From positions 1 to 34,671 of the IMG/VR virus record IMGVR_UViG_3300009163_000011: a DNA stretch of 34,671 nucleotides. One strand, written 5' to 3'. Shown piece after piece: positions 6,274 through 11,925 of this stretch. Numbering within the stretch: position 1 is the first letter of the stretch; every line of letters begins with the position of its first letter. The DNA comes from a virus. The notes below the pieces were generated by a model. That model did not search any database and had not been told where the DNA came from. It worked only from the letters and a program-made list of their open reading frames with translations. A program made the translations under genes and the position numbers.

Positions 6274-6451
6274 TTTTTAGCCTGTTCATGTTGTCGCGCA
6301 GCTGGTCGGCTGCAGCTTGTCCGCGTTTTTTGGCAATGTCCAACAAGGTTTTAGCCCACCAATCCATTGCTTCGCCCTTGCCCGTTTCCCGCGTCTTTTT
6401 GCGGTATCGCGTAATGCATTCCCTGGCTTCGCAGTCCCTCATGTAATCCAT
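6254..6451 (-). CDS. Small DUF7696-like protein, 65 aa
   Basis: Reads MDYMRDCEARECITRYRKKT ... KTLLDIAKKRGQAAADQLRD and ends NRLKNANRKL. The CEAR...KKRGQAAADQLR pattern resembles small phage proteins grouped as DUF7696 (by memory). An in-frame TGA lies only four codons before the ATG. The first 101 bp overlap the upstream 67-aa gene in another frame. That large overlap could mean that the two are halves of one protein separated by a frameshift (see findings). Confidence 0.6.
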   Translation of the reverse strand: MDYMRDCEARECITRYRKKTRETGKGEAMDWWAKTLLDIAKKRGQAAADQLRDNMNRLKNANRKL

Positions 6452-6554
6452 CCAAATCCCCAGTCATTTCTAAAGCTTTGTTAACAATGTTAAGCGGATA
6501 GCTTTCGCCATCAATCACGCGGTCCAGGATTAAGTTTGCGGTTTGGTAGTTCAT
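6351..6554 (-). CDS. Small phage protein, 67 aa
   Basis: The N-terminal half, MNYQTANLILDRVIDGESYP then LNIVNKALEMTGDLD, is ordered and looks conserved in phage replication regions. The C-terminal part (GLHEGLRSQGMHYAIPQKDAGNGQGRSNG) looks like the wrong frame of the next gene. The ATG follows directly on the stop of the zinc-protein gene. The conserved part would end close to residue 36, where the next frame picks up with YMRDCEAR. Function unknown. Confidence 0.55.
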   Translation of the reverse strand: MNYQTANLILDRVIDGESYPLNIVNKALEMTGDLDGLHEGLRSQGMHYAIPQKDAGNGQGRSNGLVG

Positions 6555-6788
6555 TTAAAAATCTTCTTTATCGTCATACCATTGCGCCACGGTCTTGGGT
6601 TCTTTTGGCAATAGGGCTGCTGGGTTGCGGCTGGGCTTTTCCCCCGACCATTGGTGATGTGAGCATTTGGGGCGGTCGCCGCTTATATGGACCGTCCAAC
6701 GTTTATTGCAACCTGGCACGGAACACATAAGGCGCTGCATTTCATCCATGCTGGATTCTTGTTTTTTCTCAGGTTTAGCAAATGTCAT
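6555..6788 (-). CDS. Small zinc-ribbon-like protein, 77 aa
   Basis: Residues C22, C27, C42 and H44/H45 (CSVPGCNKRW ... PKCSHHQW) can form one zinc site. The rest is polar, and it ends WYDDKEDF. It is coupled to the DUF1376 gene by a 4-bp overlap, like accessory replication proteins in lambdoid phages. It is not a DnaC/P-type loader: it has no P-loop and is too short. A DNA- or protein-binding adaptor role is a guess. Confidence 0.65.
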   Translation of the reverse strand: MTFAKPEKKQESSMDEMQRLMCSVPGCNKRWTVHISGDRPKCSHHQWSGEKPSRNPAALLPKEPKTVAQWYDDKEDF

Positions 6789-7549
6789 TTGGCGTACTTT
6801 CCATCGATGATTTTTTGAAAATTAGTGGCATTGACAATCCATTCCAGGTCGGGCCGCCACGTTCGCCCTTTTGTTTCAAACCCGTTAGCCAGGCTGGTGT
6901 CGTTGGCTATGTAACCAAAAAACGAATCCCACCACTTCAATCCCGTTTCCGTGGTTTTGTAGCCTTCGGGGGAATAGGCCGATGGTTTACCAGCTTGAAC
7001 CCAGCGCTGCCGCATATTGGCCTGGCGGTTGCCCTCCCAAGTTCTTGGCTGGGTTAAGTGTGGCAAATTCTTTTCCCAAAGTTTTAATAATTCGGAATGT
7101 GGACAAGGCGGGAACGTAGTTCCAGACAAAGAAGGTTTACCTTCTTTAATATTGGGTATTGGGTTATTGGTTATGTGTAATGTGTCTTGTGTAGCATTGC
7201 CTTCGGATTGCGCTTGTAATGCGTTCGCATCTTTAGCCTTATTCCATCGGGCTTTGGCGCTTTCGCTTGCCTTACTAGATTTCTCCCCAGCCCTGGCAAT
7301 TTCCTTATCGGCCCTGTGATGTATCCATCCATCTTCGGTGCATTCGAAATACTCTTGCAAAACCAACGCAATTGAATCGCTATGCGATCGCATACGGATT
7401 TGCCTAGATGTTTCTGTCAAATCTAAGGGTATCGGGATTTCGTGAAGATAGTACCAATCAAGCAAACGCCGATAAGTTAAATCTTCAATGTCGGATAAAT
7501 GTGCGGTGTGACTTTGATAGTCACCAATGTTAAATTGGTAGTAATGCAT
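6785..7549 (-). CDS. DUF1376 (YdaU-like) replication protein, 254 aa
   Basis: The N-terminal domain reads MHYYQFNIGDYQSHTAHLSD, then LTYRRLLDWYYLHEIPIPLD and VLQEYFECTEDGWIHHRADKEI: the DUF1376/YdaU signature, a winged-helix domain seen at the front of phage O-like initiators. A polar linker follows, then a C-terminal region with WEGNRQANMRQRW and GLKWWDSFFGYI. The ATG at 7549, with AAGG 7 bases before it, is preferred to a TTG two codons upstream. It is the first gene after cro, where lambda-type phages put their replication initiator. No helicase loader or helicase gene follows. Confidence 0.8.
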   Translation of the reverse strand: MHYYQFNIGDYQSHTAHLSDIEDLTYRRLLDWYYLHEIPIPLDLTETSRQIRMRSHSDSIALVLQEYFECTEDGWIHHRADKEIARAGEKSSKASESAKARWNKAKDANALQAQSEGNATQDTLHITNNPIPNIKEGKPSLSGTTFPPCPHSELLKLWEKNLPHLTQPRTWEGNRQANMRQRWVQAGKPSAYSPEGYKTTETGLKWWDSFFGYIANDTSLANGFETKGRTWRPDLEWIVNATNFQKIIDGKYAK

Positions 7550-7656
7550 TGACAAACCTTTTTCCCACCTTTGAAAAGAGAACTAAGGCGGAGGGAAGGT
7601 GTAACCCTTTTCGGTCCAGGGAGCTACCCCAAACCTAGCCTTGTTCCAAAATTATT

Positions 7657-7809
7657 CTACTTGAACCATTTCGGATGCAGCACCCGCAGCTGCCAAACCC
7701 TAGCCTGGGGAACGTTCTTCCATTGGCTAATGGCTGCAGTTGTTATGCCCAGCAGCTCCGCCAGCTTCCTGGCAGAACCCGCTTTTTCGATTGCCTGTTC
7801 TTTTGTCAT
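7657..7809 (-). CDS. cro: Cro-like repressor, 50 aa
   Basis: Reads MTKEQAIEKAGSARKLAELL, then GITTAAISQWKNVPQARVWQ and LRVLHPKWFK. This is the YdaS/Cro-type helix-turn-helix, with Q/A-x-SQW in the recognition helix and the typical VPxARVWQLRVL end. It is the first gene of the leftward unit. The -10 of its promoter ends 6 bases before the ATG, so the mRNA probably begins at the start codon and no ribosome site is present. It lies next to, and probably controls, the divergent promoters through the dyads at 7824, 7858 and 7894. No CI partner is visible. Confidence 0.88.
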   Translation of the reverse strand: MTKEQAIEKAGSARKLAELLGITTAAISQWKNVPQARVWQLRVLHPKWFK

Positions 7810-7815
7810 ATTCGC

Positions 7816-7844
7816 ATATTAAGTTAGTTGGCTTATTTTGTCAA
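7816..7844 (-). promoter_or_regulatory. Leftward promoter (cro and downstream)
   Basis: On the minus strand TTGACA (7844-7839), a 17-base spacer and TAATAT (7821-7816): full -35 and 5 of 6 at -10. The expected start site, 7 bases further on, is base 7809, the A of the cro ATG. A dyad (7824-7835) lies in the spacer. Confidence 0.85.
7824..7835. promoter_or_regulatory. Candidate operator, left copy
   Basis: TTAGT-TG-GCTTA, 10 of 12 to the dyad TAAGC-N2-GCTTA, within the -35/-10 spacer of the leftward promoter. Probable Cro binding site, which would make cro autoregulated. Confidence 0.6.
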
Positions 7845-7857
7845 TACCCTACAAAGT

Positions 7858-7869
7858 TAAGGGGGCTTT
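7858..7869. promoter_or_regulatory. Candidate operator, middle copy
   Basis: TAAGG-GG-GCTTT, 10 of 12 to the dyad, halfway between the two promoters. The three centres are 34 and 36 bp apart. Confidence 0.45.
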
Positions 7870-7880
7870 ATAAATAACGT

Positions 7881-7909
7881 TTGACAATGTTGTTTAGCTG
7901 GCTTAATAT
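7881..7909 (+). promoter_or_regulatory. Rightward promoter 1 (accessory/recombination operon)
   Basis: TTGACA (7881-7886), a 17-base spacer and TAATAT (7904-7909): a consensus sigma70 promoter. A dyad, TTAGC-TG-GCTTA (7894-7905), overlaps the spacer and the start of the -10, where a bound repressor would block RNA polymerase. Confidence 0.88.
7894..7905. promoter_or_regulatory. Candidate operator, right copy
   Basis: TTAGC-TG-GCTTA, 11 of 12 to TAAGC-N2-GCTTA. The same position relative to the -10 is used in the two later rightward promoters. Confidence 0.6.
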
Positions 7910-7911
7910 TC

Positions 7912-7958
7912 ACCCATGCCCTAGCAAATTGCACGGGGTCTTTTAAAAGGGAATCAAA
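7912..7958 (+). promoter_or_regulatory. Conserved 5' leader, copy 1
   Basis: CATGCCC, then GGGG (7935-7938), then CTTTTAAAAGG (7940-7950) and the ATG. The pattern GCCC...GGG-CTTTTAAAAGG-AA-TCAA recurs in copies 2 and 3. The Shine-Dalgarno AAAAGGG is half of the CTTTTAAAAG palindrome. Confidence 0.65.
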
Positions 7959-8510
7959 ATGTCAAATCGTCAATATCTCACTTGTGCCGAAACTGCAAAG
8001 TTAGTTCGCGCAGCTTTAAAAGAGTCTTTTCCAGGTGTGAAGTTCAGCGTTAAGTCCAGCGTTTACAGCGGCGGCGCTTCCATCAATATCCGCTACACCG
8101 ATGGCCCAACATACGACCAGGTCAAATTGGTTGCTGGTATGTTCGAAGGTTCTTATTTTGATGGCATGACCGATTACAAAGGCAGCAATTACGGCAGCCT
8201 GGACGGTCAAGAAGTGCGCTTCGGTGCTGACTTCATCTTCATCAACCGCGAATTTTCCGCCGAATTCTTAACCACCCAAGTCGCTGCAGCTTGCGCCTAC
8301 TACGGTTACGCAATGCCGCAGATCACCGCACCAGCTGGCTACAGCGCTTACATCGCCGACCGCCTGGATTACGAAGTTAACCGCCGCATCATGAATCAGG
8401 TGTCAGAAGTTAGCCTTTGCGCCAGCAGCCCCAGCGCCACGCTAGCCCGCGTGGGCTTCCTGGGTGACGATGGTTATGGTTACGGTGCAGTTGGCAGATT
8501 AGCAGCTTAA
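7959..8510 (+). CDS. LPD29-domain protein, 183 aa
   Basis: The N-terminal 90 residues (YLTCAETAKLVRAALKESFP, then VKFSVKSSVYSGGASINIRY, DGPTYDQVKLVAGMFEGSYF and DGMTDYKG) match LPD29, 'large polyvalent protein associated domain 29'. That domain is found in multi-domain proteins of phages and conjugative elements delivered early into the host; its biochemical role is not known to me. The second half, up to YGYGAVGRLAA, carries no motif. It is the first gene behind rightward promoter 1, with AAAAGGG as ribosome site, so it should be the first early protein made. A host-takeover or anti-defence role is plausible but only inferred. Confidence 0.78.
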   Translation: MSNRQYLTCAETAKLVRAALKESFPGVKFSVKSSVYSGGASINIRYTDGPTYDQVKLVAGMFEGSYFDGMTDYKGSNYGSLDGQEVRFGADFIFINREFSAEFLTTQVAAACAYYGYAMPQITAPAGYSAYIADRLDYEVNRRIMNQVSEVSLCASSPSATLARVGFLGDDGYGYGAVGRLAA

Positions 8511-8520
8511 GGGGTACAAC

Positions 8521-8745
8521 ATGACAGTCGCAATTTCTCAAATTCCCGCAACCAACCAGGTCGCAACATATTTCAACGAAGAATATGGCATCGCGGCCCT
8601 GGTGACAAAAGTAAGCCGCGGCTATGCCGTGACCTTGCTCGATACCGATGCGGAACAAATCGTGCCTACGGTCCGCATTTTCCCGCTGGATATGTTGGCC
8701 CAGGCCATCGTGTACGCAAAACAACTCGCAAACTTAAAGGATTAA
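8521..8745 (+). CDS. Small protein, 74 aa, unknown
   Basis: Starts 10 bp after the LPD29 gene with AAGGGG about 7 bases before the ATG. It reads as alternating strands (YGIAALVTKVSRGYAVTLLD) then a helix (FPLDMLAQAIVYAKQLANLK). No family recognised. Cotranscribed with its neighbours and likely early. Confidence 0.7.
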   Translation: MTVAISQIPATNQVATYFNEEYGIAALVTKVSRGYAVTLLDTDAEQIVPTVRIFPLDMLAQAIVYAKQLANLKD

Positions 8746-8747
8746 TC

Positions 8748-9068
8748 ATGGAAATCAAAGCAGTAAAAAGTGCTTTCGGTTGGAGAGCTGAAAACTACTT
8801 CCCAATTGATAGCACCACGCGAATCACCATAACCACCATGAAACGCTACAGCGGGCAATTGACCACCACCGTGGTCGGCAGCCGAAAAGAAGGCGGTATG
8901 TGGTACTACACGGTGTGCCAGGACTATGGCATGACCTGGGCAGCCAACAGCTGCAGCCGCGTTACCAAACCAGCTGTGGAAGCCCAGCAAGCGGAAGTGA
9001 TCGCCAAGCTGTGGCAGATCGAAAACGAAGTCGTAGCTTTTTATGACCAGATTAGGGAAACCACCTAG
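8748..9068 (+). CDS. Small protein, 106 aa, unknown
   Basis: Starts 2 bp after the preceding stop. The N-terminal part is a beta segment (RITITTMKRYSGQLTTTVVG, MWYYTVCQDYGMTWAANSCS), followed by a C-terminal helix (VEAQQAEVIAKLWQIENEVV). It has two cysteines and no recognised motif. The next promoter cassette begins within a few bases of its stop, so it ends the first sub-operon. Confidence 0.7.
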   Translation: MEIKAVKSAFGWRAENYFPIDSTTRITITTMKRYSGQLTTTVVGSRKEGGMWYYTVCQDYGMTWAANSCSRVTKPAVEAQQAEVIAKLWQIENEVVAFYDQIRETT

Positions 9069-9079
9069 TAAATAATTGA

Positions 9080-9146
9080 TAAGCTGGCTTTACAATTCAT
9101 TCATGCCCCAGCAATTTCGCATAGGGACTTTTAAAAGGAAATTCAA
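9080..9146 (+). promoter_or_regulatory. Rightward promoter 2 with operator and leader copy 2
   Basis: The dyad TAAGC-TG-GCTTT (9080-9091) overlaps a -10, TACAAT (9091-9096). There is no good -35 at 16-18 bases, so it would be weaker than promoters 1 and 3. The leader repeats copy 1: CATGCCC (9102-9108), GGG (9124-9126), CTTTTAAAAGG (9128-9138), AAATTCAA, ATG. Confidence 0.65.
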
Positions 9147-9365
9147 ATGATCACTTTCACATATAACCGCCGCGCACCAATCAACGTGCAAACCGTTGCA
9201 GTTGGTTTTAATTTAGTAGAAGTCGGCGGCAAACGCCTTGACACATTACGCGAAGATTTCTTCGACCAGGGCGCTGGCGCTTTTTGTCGCACAACACCCC
9301 CAGCCATTGTTTCCGCTTACGACATTGCATTGTCTGGCGGCGAACCTTACTCAGTTTGGAAATAA
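9147..9365 (+). CDS. Small protein, 72 aa, unknown
   Basis: Reads MITFTYNRRAPINVQTVAVG, then FNLVEVGGKRLDTLREDFF, and ends ALSGGEPYSVWK. Probably a small alpha/beta fold; no family recognised. It is a single gene enclosed by its own promoter-leader cassette and the next one, so its dose can be set independently of its neighbours. The Shine-Dalgarno is AAAAGGAAA, 8 bases before the ATG. Confidence 0.7.
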   Translation: MITFTYNRRAPINVQTVAVGFNLVEVGGKRLDTLREDFFDQGAGAFCRTTPPAIVSAYDIALSGGEPYSVWK

Positions 9366-9368
9366 TTG

Positions 9369-9398
9369 TTGACAGCCCGTGTTAAGCGGGCTTATAAT
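9369..9398 (+). promoter_or_regulatory. Rightward promoter 3 with perfect operator
   Basis: TTGACA (9369-9374), an 18-base spacer and TATAAT (9393-9398), both hexamers perfect. The dyad TAAGC-GG-GCTTA (9383-9394) is perfect and covers the spacer and the start of the -10. It probably drives 9439 through the ERF/YqaJ genes. Confidence 0.85.
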
Positions 9399-9400
9399 TC

Positions 9401-9438
9401 AATCACGCCCTAACGGGTCTTTTAAAAGGAAATTCAAA
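9401..9438 (+). promoter_or_regulatory. Conserved 5' leader, copy 3
   Basis: CACGCCC-TAAC-GGGT forms a small hairpin (CCC 9408-9410 with GGG 9415-9417). Then CTTTTAAAAGG (9419-9429), AAATTCAAA and the ATG, as in copies 1 and 2. Confidence 0.65.
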
Positions 9439-9681
9439 ATGTCAGATATTCAAATGTACGGTGTAGCAGATATTGATGCCTACATCAATTCCGTTGTAAA
9501 TTCTTTTACATACAAAGTTACTGGCGGCAATATGGTCGTTGCTGGACTTATGTCCGATGCCCAGGAACAAATGGCTTTTGGTGACACCGAAGGCGCTCGT
9601 AAAACCCTCAATATCGCCAAAGCTATTCTGTTCCAAATCATGGATGGGCAGCTGGTCGGCACACAACCAGAACGTGTTTAA
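9439..9681 (+). CDS. Small helical protein, 80 aa, unknown
   Basis: The ATG at 9439 lies directly behind leader copy 3 (AAAAGGA 9 bases upstream); an in-frame ATG 20 codons earlier would fall inside the promoter and is rejected. The protein reads MSDIQMYGVADIDAYINSVV, then a helical QMAFGDTEGARKTLNIAKAI and a short tail. No family recognised. It is the first gene of the third sub-operon, which goes on to the recombination genes. Confidence 0.7.
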   Translation: MSDIQMYGVADIDAYINSVVNSFTYKVTGGNMVVAGLMSDAQEQMAFGDTEGARKTLNIAKAILFQIMDGQLVGTQPERV

Positions 9682-9691
9682 GGAAATCACC

Positions 9692-9964
9692 ATGACCTAT
9701 CCCATGCAACACACCGACTTGGACCAGATGATCTGCGAACACCACGATGTTCCTGGTCAAGACCTGGAATGCTACTTTGAAGCATACACGGGCAGCCTTT
9801 GGTTTGTGTATGTCAACGGCGGAGAAATACACGAACTGCTGCGTGATTCTGTAATTCAAACCCTGGAAGCAGCATACGCCAAAGCTTGCAAAGAAGAAGC
9901 TGAAGAACAAAAACTCAGCGCCGCCCTTGATCGTTACTACCAAAAAACTGGAGTCATTTTATGA
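9692..9964 (+). CDS. Small acidic protein, 90 aa, unknown
   Basis: The start is the ATG at 9692, with AAGGAAA 6 bases upstream; earlier in-frame codons would overlap the preceding gene by 140 bp. The protein is acidic with conserved-looking aromatic segments (DLECYFEAYTGSLWFVYVNG) and a C-terminal charged helix (AYAKACKEEAEEQKLSAALD). No family recognised. The stop overlaps the next start by 4 bp. Confidence 0.68.
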   Translation: MTYPMQHTDLDQMICEHHDVPGQDLECYFEAYTGSLWFVYVNGGEIHELLRDSVIQTLEAAYAKACKEEAEEQKLSAALDRYYQKTGVIL

Positions 9965-10101
9965 AGCTTGATAACTACACCCAAAACGCTATTGAAGGCC
10001 CTTACACGCCAACACGCCCGACCAGGGCAGACCTGGTAATTTTTTGGTTAAGCGGCTTTGTCGCTGGCCTGATCTTCGCCCTTTTTATAACTGGAAATTG
10101 A
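9961..10101 (+). CDS. Small membrane protein, 46 aa
   Basis: Residues 24-44 form one transmembrane segment (LVIFWLSGFVAGLIFALFI) after a polar N-terminus with TPTRPTRAD, so the positive charge lies on the N-terminal, cytoplasmic side. The start overlaps the preceding gene by 4 bp and the lipoprotein gene begins 1 bp after its stop. The pairing with a lipoprotein suggests both act at the envelope. Confidence 0.68.
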   Translation: MKLDNYTQNAIEGPYTPTRPTRADLVIFWLSGFVAGLIFALFITGN

Positions 10102-10102
10102 A

Positions 10103-10384
10103 ATGAAAATGATCACATACACATTACTTTGCATGGCTTCGATTATTTCGTTTGGCTGCTCCAATGCACCCAAAGCCCCCGTCACGGAGTTTGCTGCACC
10201 CAACCAGGAATTAATTGTTGACGCAAAAATTCAATCGATGGGACGCAACGAAGTGATCGATGCTGTTAAGCAATGCGAAACCAATGGCTTGCGGGCCATC
10301 CCTTTGTACGCAAAACGCAAGGTTAGCGGCTACACGGTCGAAACCATTGTCGAAGTTACTTGCGGCCCTAAATATCCATACTGA
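10103..10384 (+). CDS. Small lipoprotein, 93 aa
   Basis: The signal peptide MKMITYTLLCMASIISFGC has a lysine, a hydrophobic core and a lipobox ISFGC, predicting lipidation at C19. The mature part (SNAPKAPVTEFAAPNQELIV ... KQCETNGLRAIPLYAKRKVS ... EVTCGPKYPY) has two cysteines that could pair in the periplasm. It is an early gene, not part of the lysis cassette. Known phage lipoproteins of this kind block superinfection or act as outer spanins; either is inference here. GAAATG coupling follows the membrane protein. Confidence 0.75.
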   Translation: MKMITYTLLCMASIISFGCSNAPKAPVTEFAAPNQELIVDAKIQSMGRNEVIDAVKQCETNGLRAIPLYAKRKVSGYTVETIVEVTCGPKYPY

Positions 10385-10395
10385 AAGAAATACAC

Positions 10396-11025
10396 ATGAA
10401 AAACATAGCCACCGCCCTGGTCAAAGCACAAAAGGCTTTTGGGCCAGCTTTAAAGACCGCTACGAACCCGCATTTCCGCAGCCGCTACGCTGACCTATCC
10501 GCTTGCGTTGAAGCGGTTGTGGACGCGTTAAACGATAACGGCATTTACTTGCTGCAGAAGAATTACGATTGCACCGATGGCGTAATGGTCGAAACCGTAT
10601 TTGTCCACGAATCTGGCGAAATGCTGGAGTGCGGGATTGTCCACTTTCCCGCGGTCAAACACGATCCCCAGGGCTACGCTAGTGCCTTGACTTACGCTCG
10701 GAGATATAGCCTTATGAGCGCCTGTGGCATCGCGCCCGAAGATGACGATGGTAATGCGGCAACAAAATCTGCGGTTAAAGCAACCATAGGAAAACGACAA
10801 TCCAATACCTATGGAGACCTTGAGCAAATACCTTCCGATAGCGATGGTGTTGTAGACCGTTCTTACGCTCGGATGCAAGACCACATCACCGCTATTAGCG
10901 AGTCCACCAATGTTGAGGAATTGCAGATGCGCTTTAAGGAAGCCTACAAAGCCGCAAACACAGACAAAGAATGGCTAGAGGCAGTCACAGCCGCAAAAGA
11001 TTTAATGAAAAGGAAATTGAAATGA
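10396..11025 (+). CDS. erf: ERF-family single-strand annealing protein
   Basis: The N-terminal domain (MKNIATALVKAQKAFGPALK, then NPHFRSRYADLSACVEAV) leads to the ERF signature PQGYASALTYARRYSLMSAC and GIAPEDDDG at residues 91-119. The C-terminal half is a polar linker and helices (LQMRFKEAYKAANTDKEWLE). ERF of P22 anneals complementary single strands and circularises the terminally redundant genome. It is paired with a YqaJ exonuclease through a 4-bp overlap, the usual SSAP-exonuclease arrangement. Confidence 0.93.
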   Translation: MKNIATALVKAQKAFGPALKTATNPHFRSRYADLSACVEAVVDALNDNGIYLLQKNYDCTDGVMVETVFVHESGEMLECGIVHFPAVKHDPQGYASALTYARRYSLMSACGIAPEDDDGNAATKSAVKATIGKRQSNTYGDLEQIPSDSDGVVDRSYARMQDHITAISESTNVEELQMRFKEAYKAANTDKEWLEAVTAAKDLMKRKLK

Positions 11026-11654
11026 CCGAAGAAATAGAACAACGCTCAGAGGAATGGTTTGCTGCCCGCCTGGGCAAAGTTACTGCATCCCGCGTGGCGG
11101 ATGTAATTGCCAAAACTAAAACTGGTTATGCAGCCACCCGCGAAAACTACATCGCGCAGCTGGTGCTGGAACGTATCACCAAGACCAAGGCCGAAGGGTT
11201 CACCAGCTCCGCCATGCAATGGGGTATCGACCAAGAACCCTACGCCCGCGGATTTTTTGAAGCCACCACGGGCCAAATGGTTCAAGAAGTGGGGTTCATA
11301 CCTCACCCATTAATTGACATGGCTGGCGCGTCCCCTGATGGCCTTCTGGACGATGGCGAAGGCATGATCGAAATCAAATGCCCAGAATCTAAGGGAATGA
11401 TCGAAGCCCTATTAACCCAAAAAATCCCGCAGCGCTACCTGGCACAAATGCAGTTCCAAATGGCCTGTGCGGACCGTAAGTATTGCCAATATGTGGTTTT
11501 CGATCCCCGAATGCCACCGAAGGCGCAATTGTTTGTCAAACGGGTAGACCGTGACGATAAATACATCGCAGAGATCGAAGCGGAGATTGTGAAATTTCTA
11601 GCCGAAGTCGATGCCCAGGTCCAACAACTAAACGCAATTATTGATTCAAAATGA
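11022..11654 (+). CDS. YqaJ-family viral exonuclease
   Basis: The start is the ATG at 11022, overlapping the erf stop (ATGA), which gives 210 residues. The motifs are QRSEEWFAARLGKVTASR (7-24), WGIDQEPYARGFFEATTG (67-84, with E72), GASPDGLLDD (102-111, with D106) and IEIKCPESKG (116-125, E117-x-K119), which together are the lambda-exonuclease/YqaJ PD-(D/E)xK active site. It resects double-strand ends 5' to 3' to make the single strands used by ERF. The stop overlaps the next gene by 4 bp. Confidence 0.93.
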   Translation: MTEEIEQRSEEWFAARLGKVTASRVADVIAKTKTGYAATRENYIAQLVLERITKTKAEGFTSSAMQWGIDQEPYARGFFEATTGQMVQEVGFIPHPLIDMAGASPDGLLDDGEGMIEIKCPESKGMIEALLTQKIPQRYLAQMQFQMACADRKYCQYVVFDPRMPPKAQLFVKRVDRDDKYIAEIEAEIVKFLAEVDAQVQQLNAIIDSK

Positions 11655-11917
11655 AAAAATCCTACGAAATTAAATTCCCCGCCCGTACCTACACAACCGC
11701 AGCTGGTGAAGATAAAACCTTCTGGGCCGAACACGGAACGCTGTTTGTGGAATGTCCAGAAGGGACTGATCTGCAGAAGTTCACATTCAAAGTCAAAATG
11801 GATTCGATGCCTATTTCTAAAGAATATGACGGTTGGTTTCGCTGCTATGAAAAGAAATCCCGCGAAGAACGTCAGGGCGAACCCAGGCCTGGCGAATATG
11901 AAGAAATTAAATTCTAG
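11651..11917 (+). CDS. Small protein, 88 aa, unknown
   Basis: Reads MKKSYEIKFPARTYTTAAGE, then KTFWAEHGTLFVECPEG and DLQKFTFKVKMDSMPISKEY, ending PGEYEEIKF: a compact beta-strand-rich fold with aromatic and basic residues. Its position behind an exonuclease, with a 4-bp overlap, and the strand pattern could suit a single-strand DNA-binding protein, but no OB-fold signature is visible. Function unknown. Confidence 0.68.
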   Translation: MKKSYEIKFPARTYTTAAGEDKTFWAEHGTLFVECPEGTDLQKFTFKVKMDSMPISKEYDGWFRCYEKKSREERQGEPRPGEYEEIKF

Positions 11918-11925
11918 GAGCTGCC

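Noticed and set aside
7571-7822. An 83-codon open frame on the plus strand over the cro gene
   Set aside because: The opposite strand encodes a recognisable Cro protein with a consensus promoter; this frame has neither ribosome site nor promoter.
7657-7958. Possible CI-type repressor and lysogeny module next to cro
   Set aside because: The whole gap between cro and the first rightward gene is only 149 bp and no integrase, excisionase or CI-like gene occurs anywhere; a temperate life cycle is not supported.
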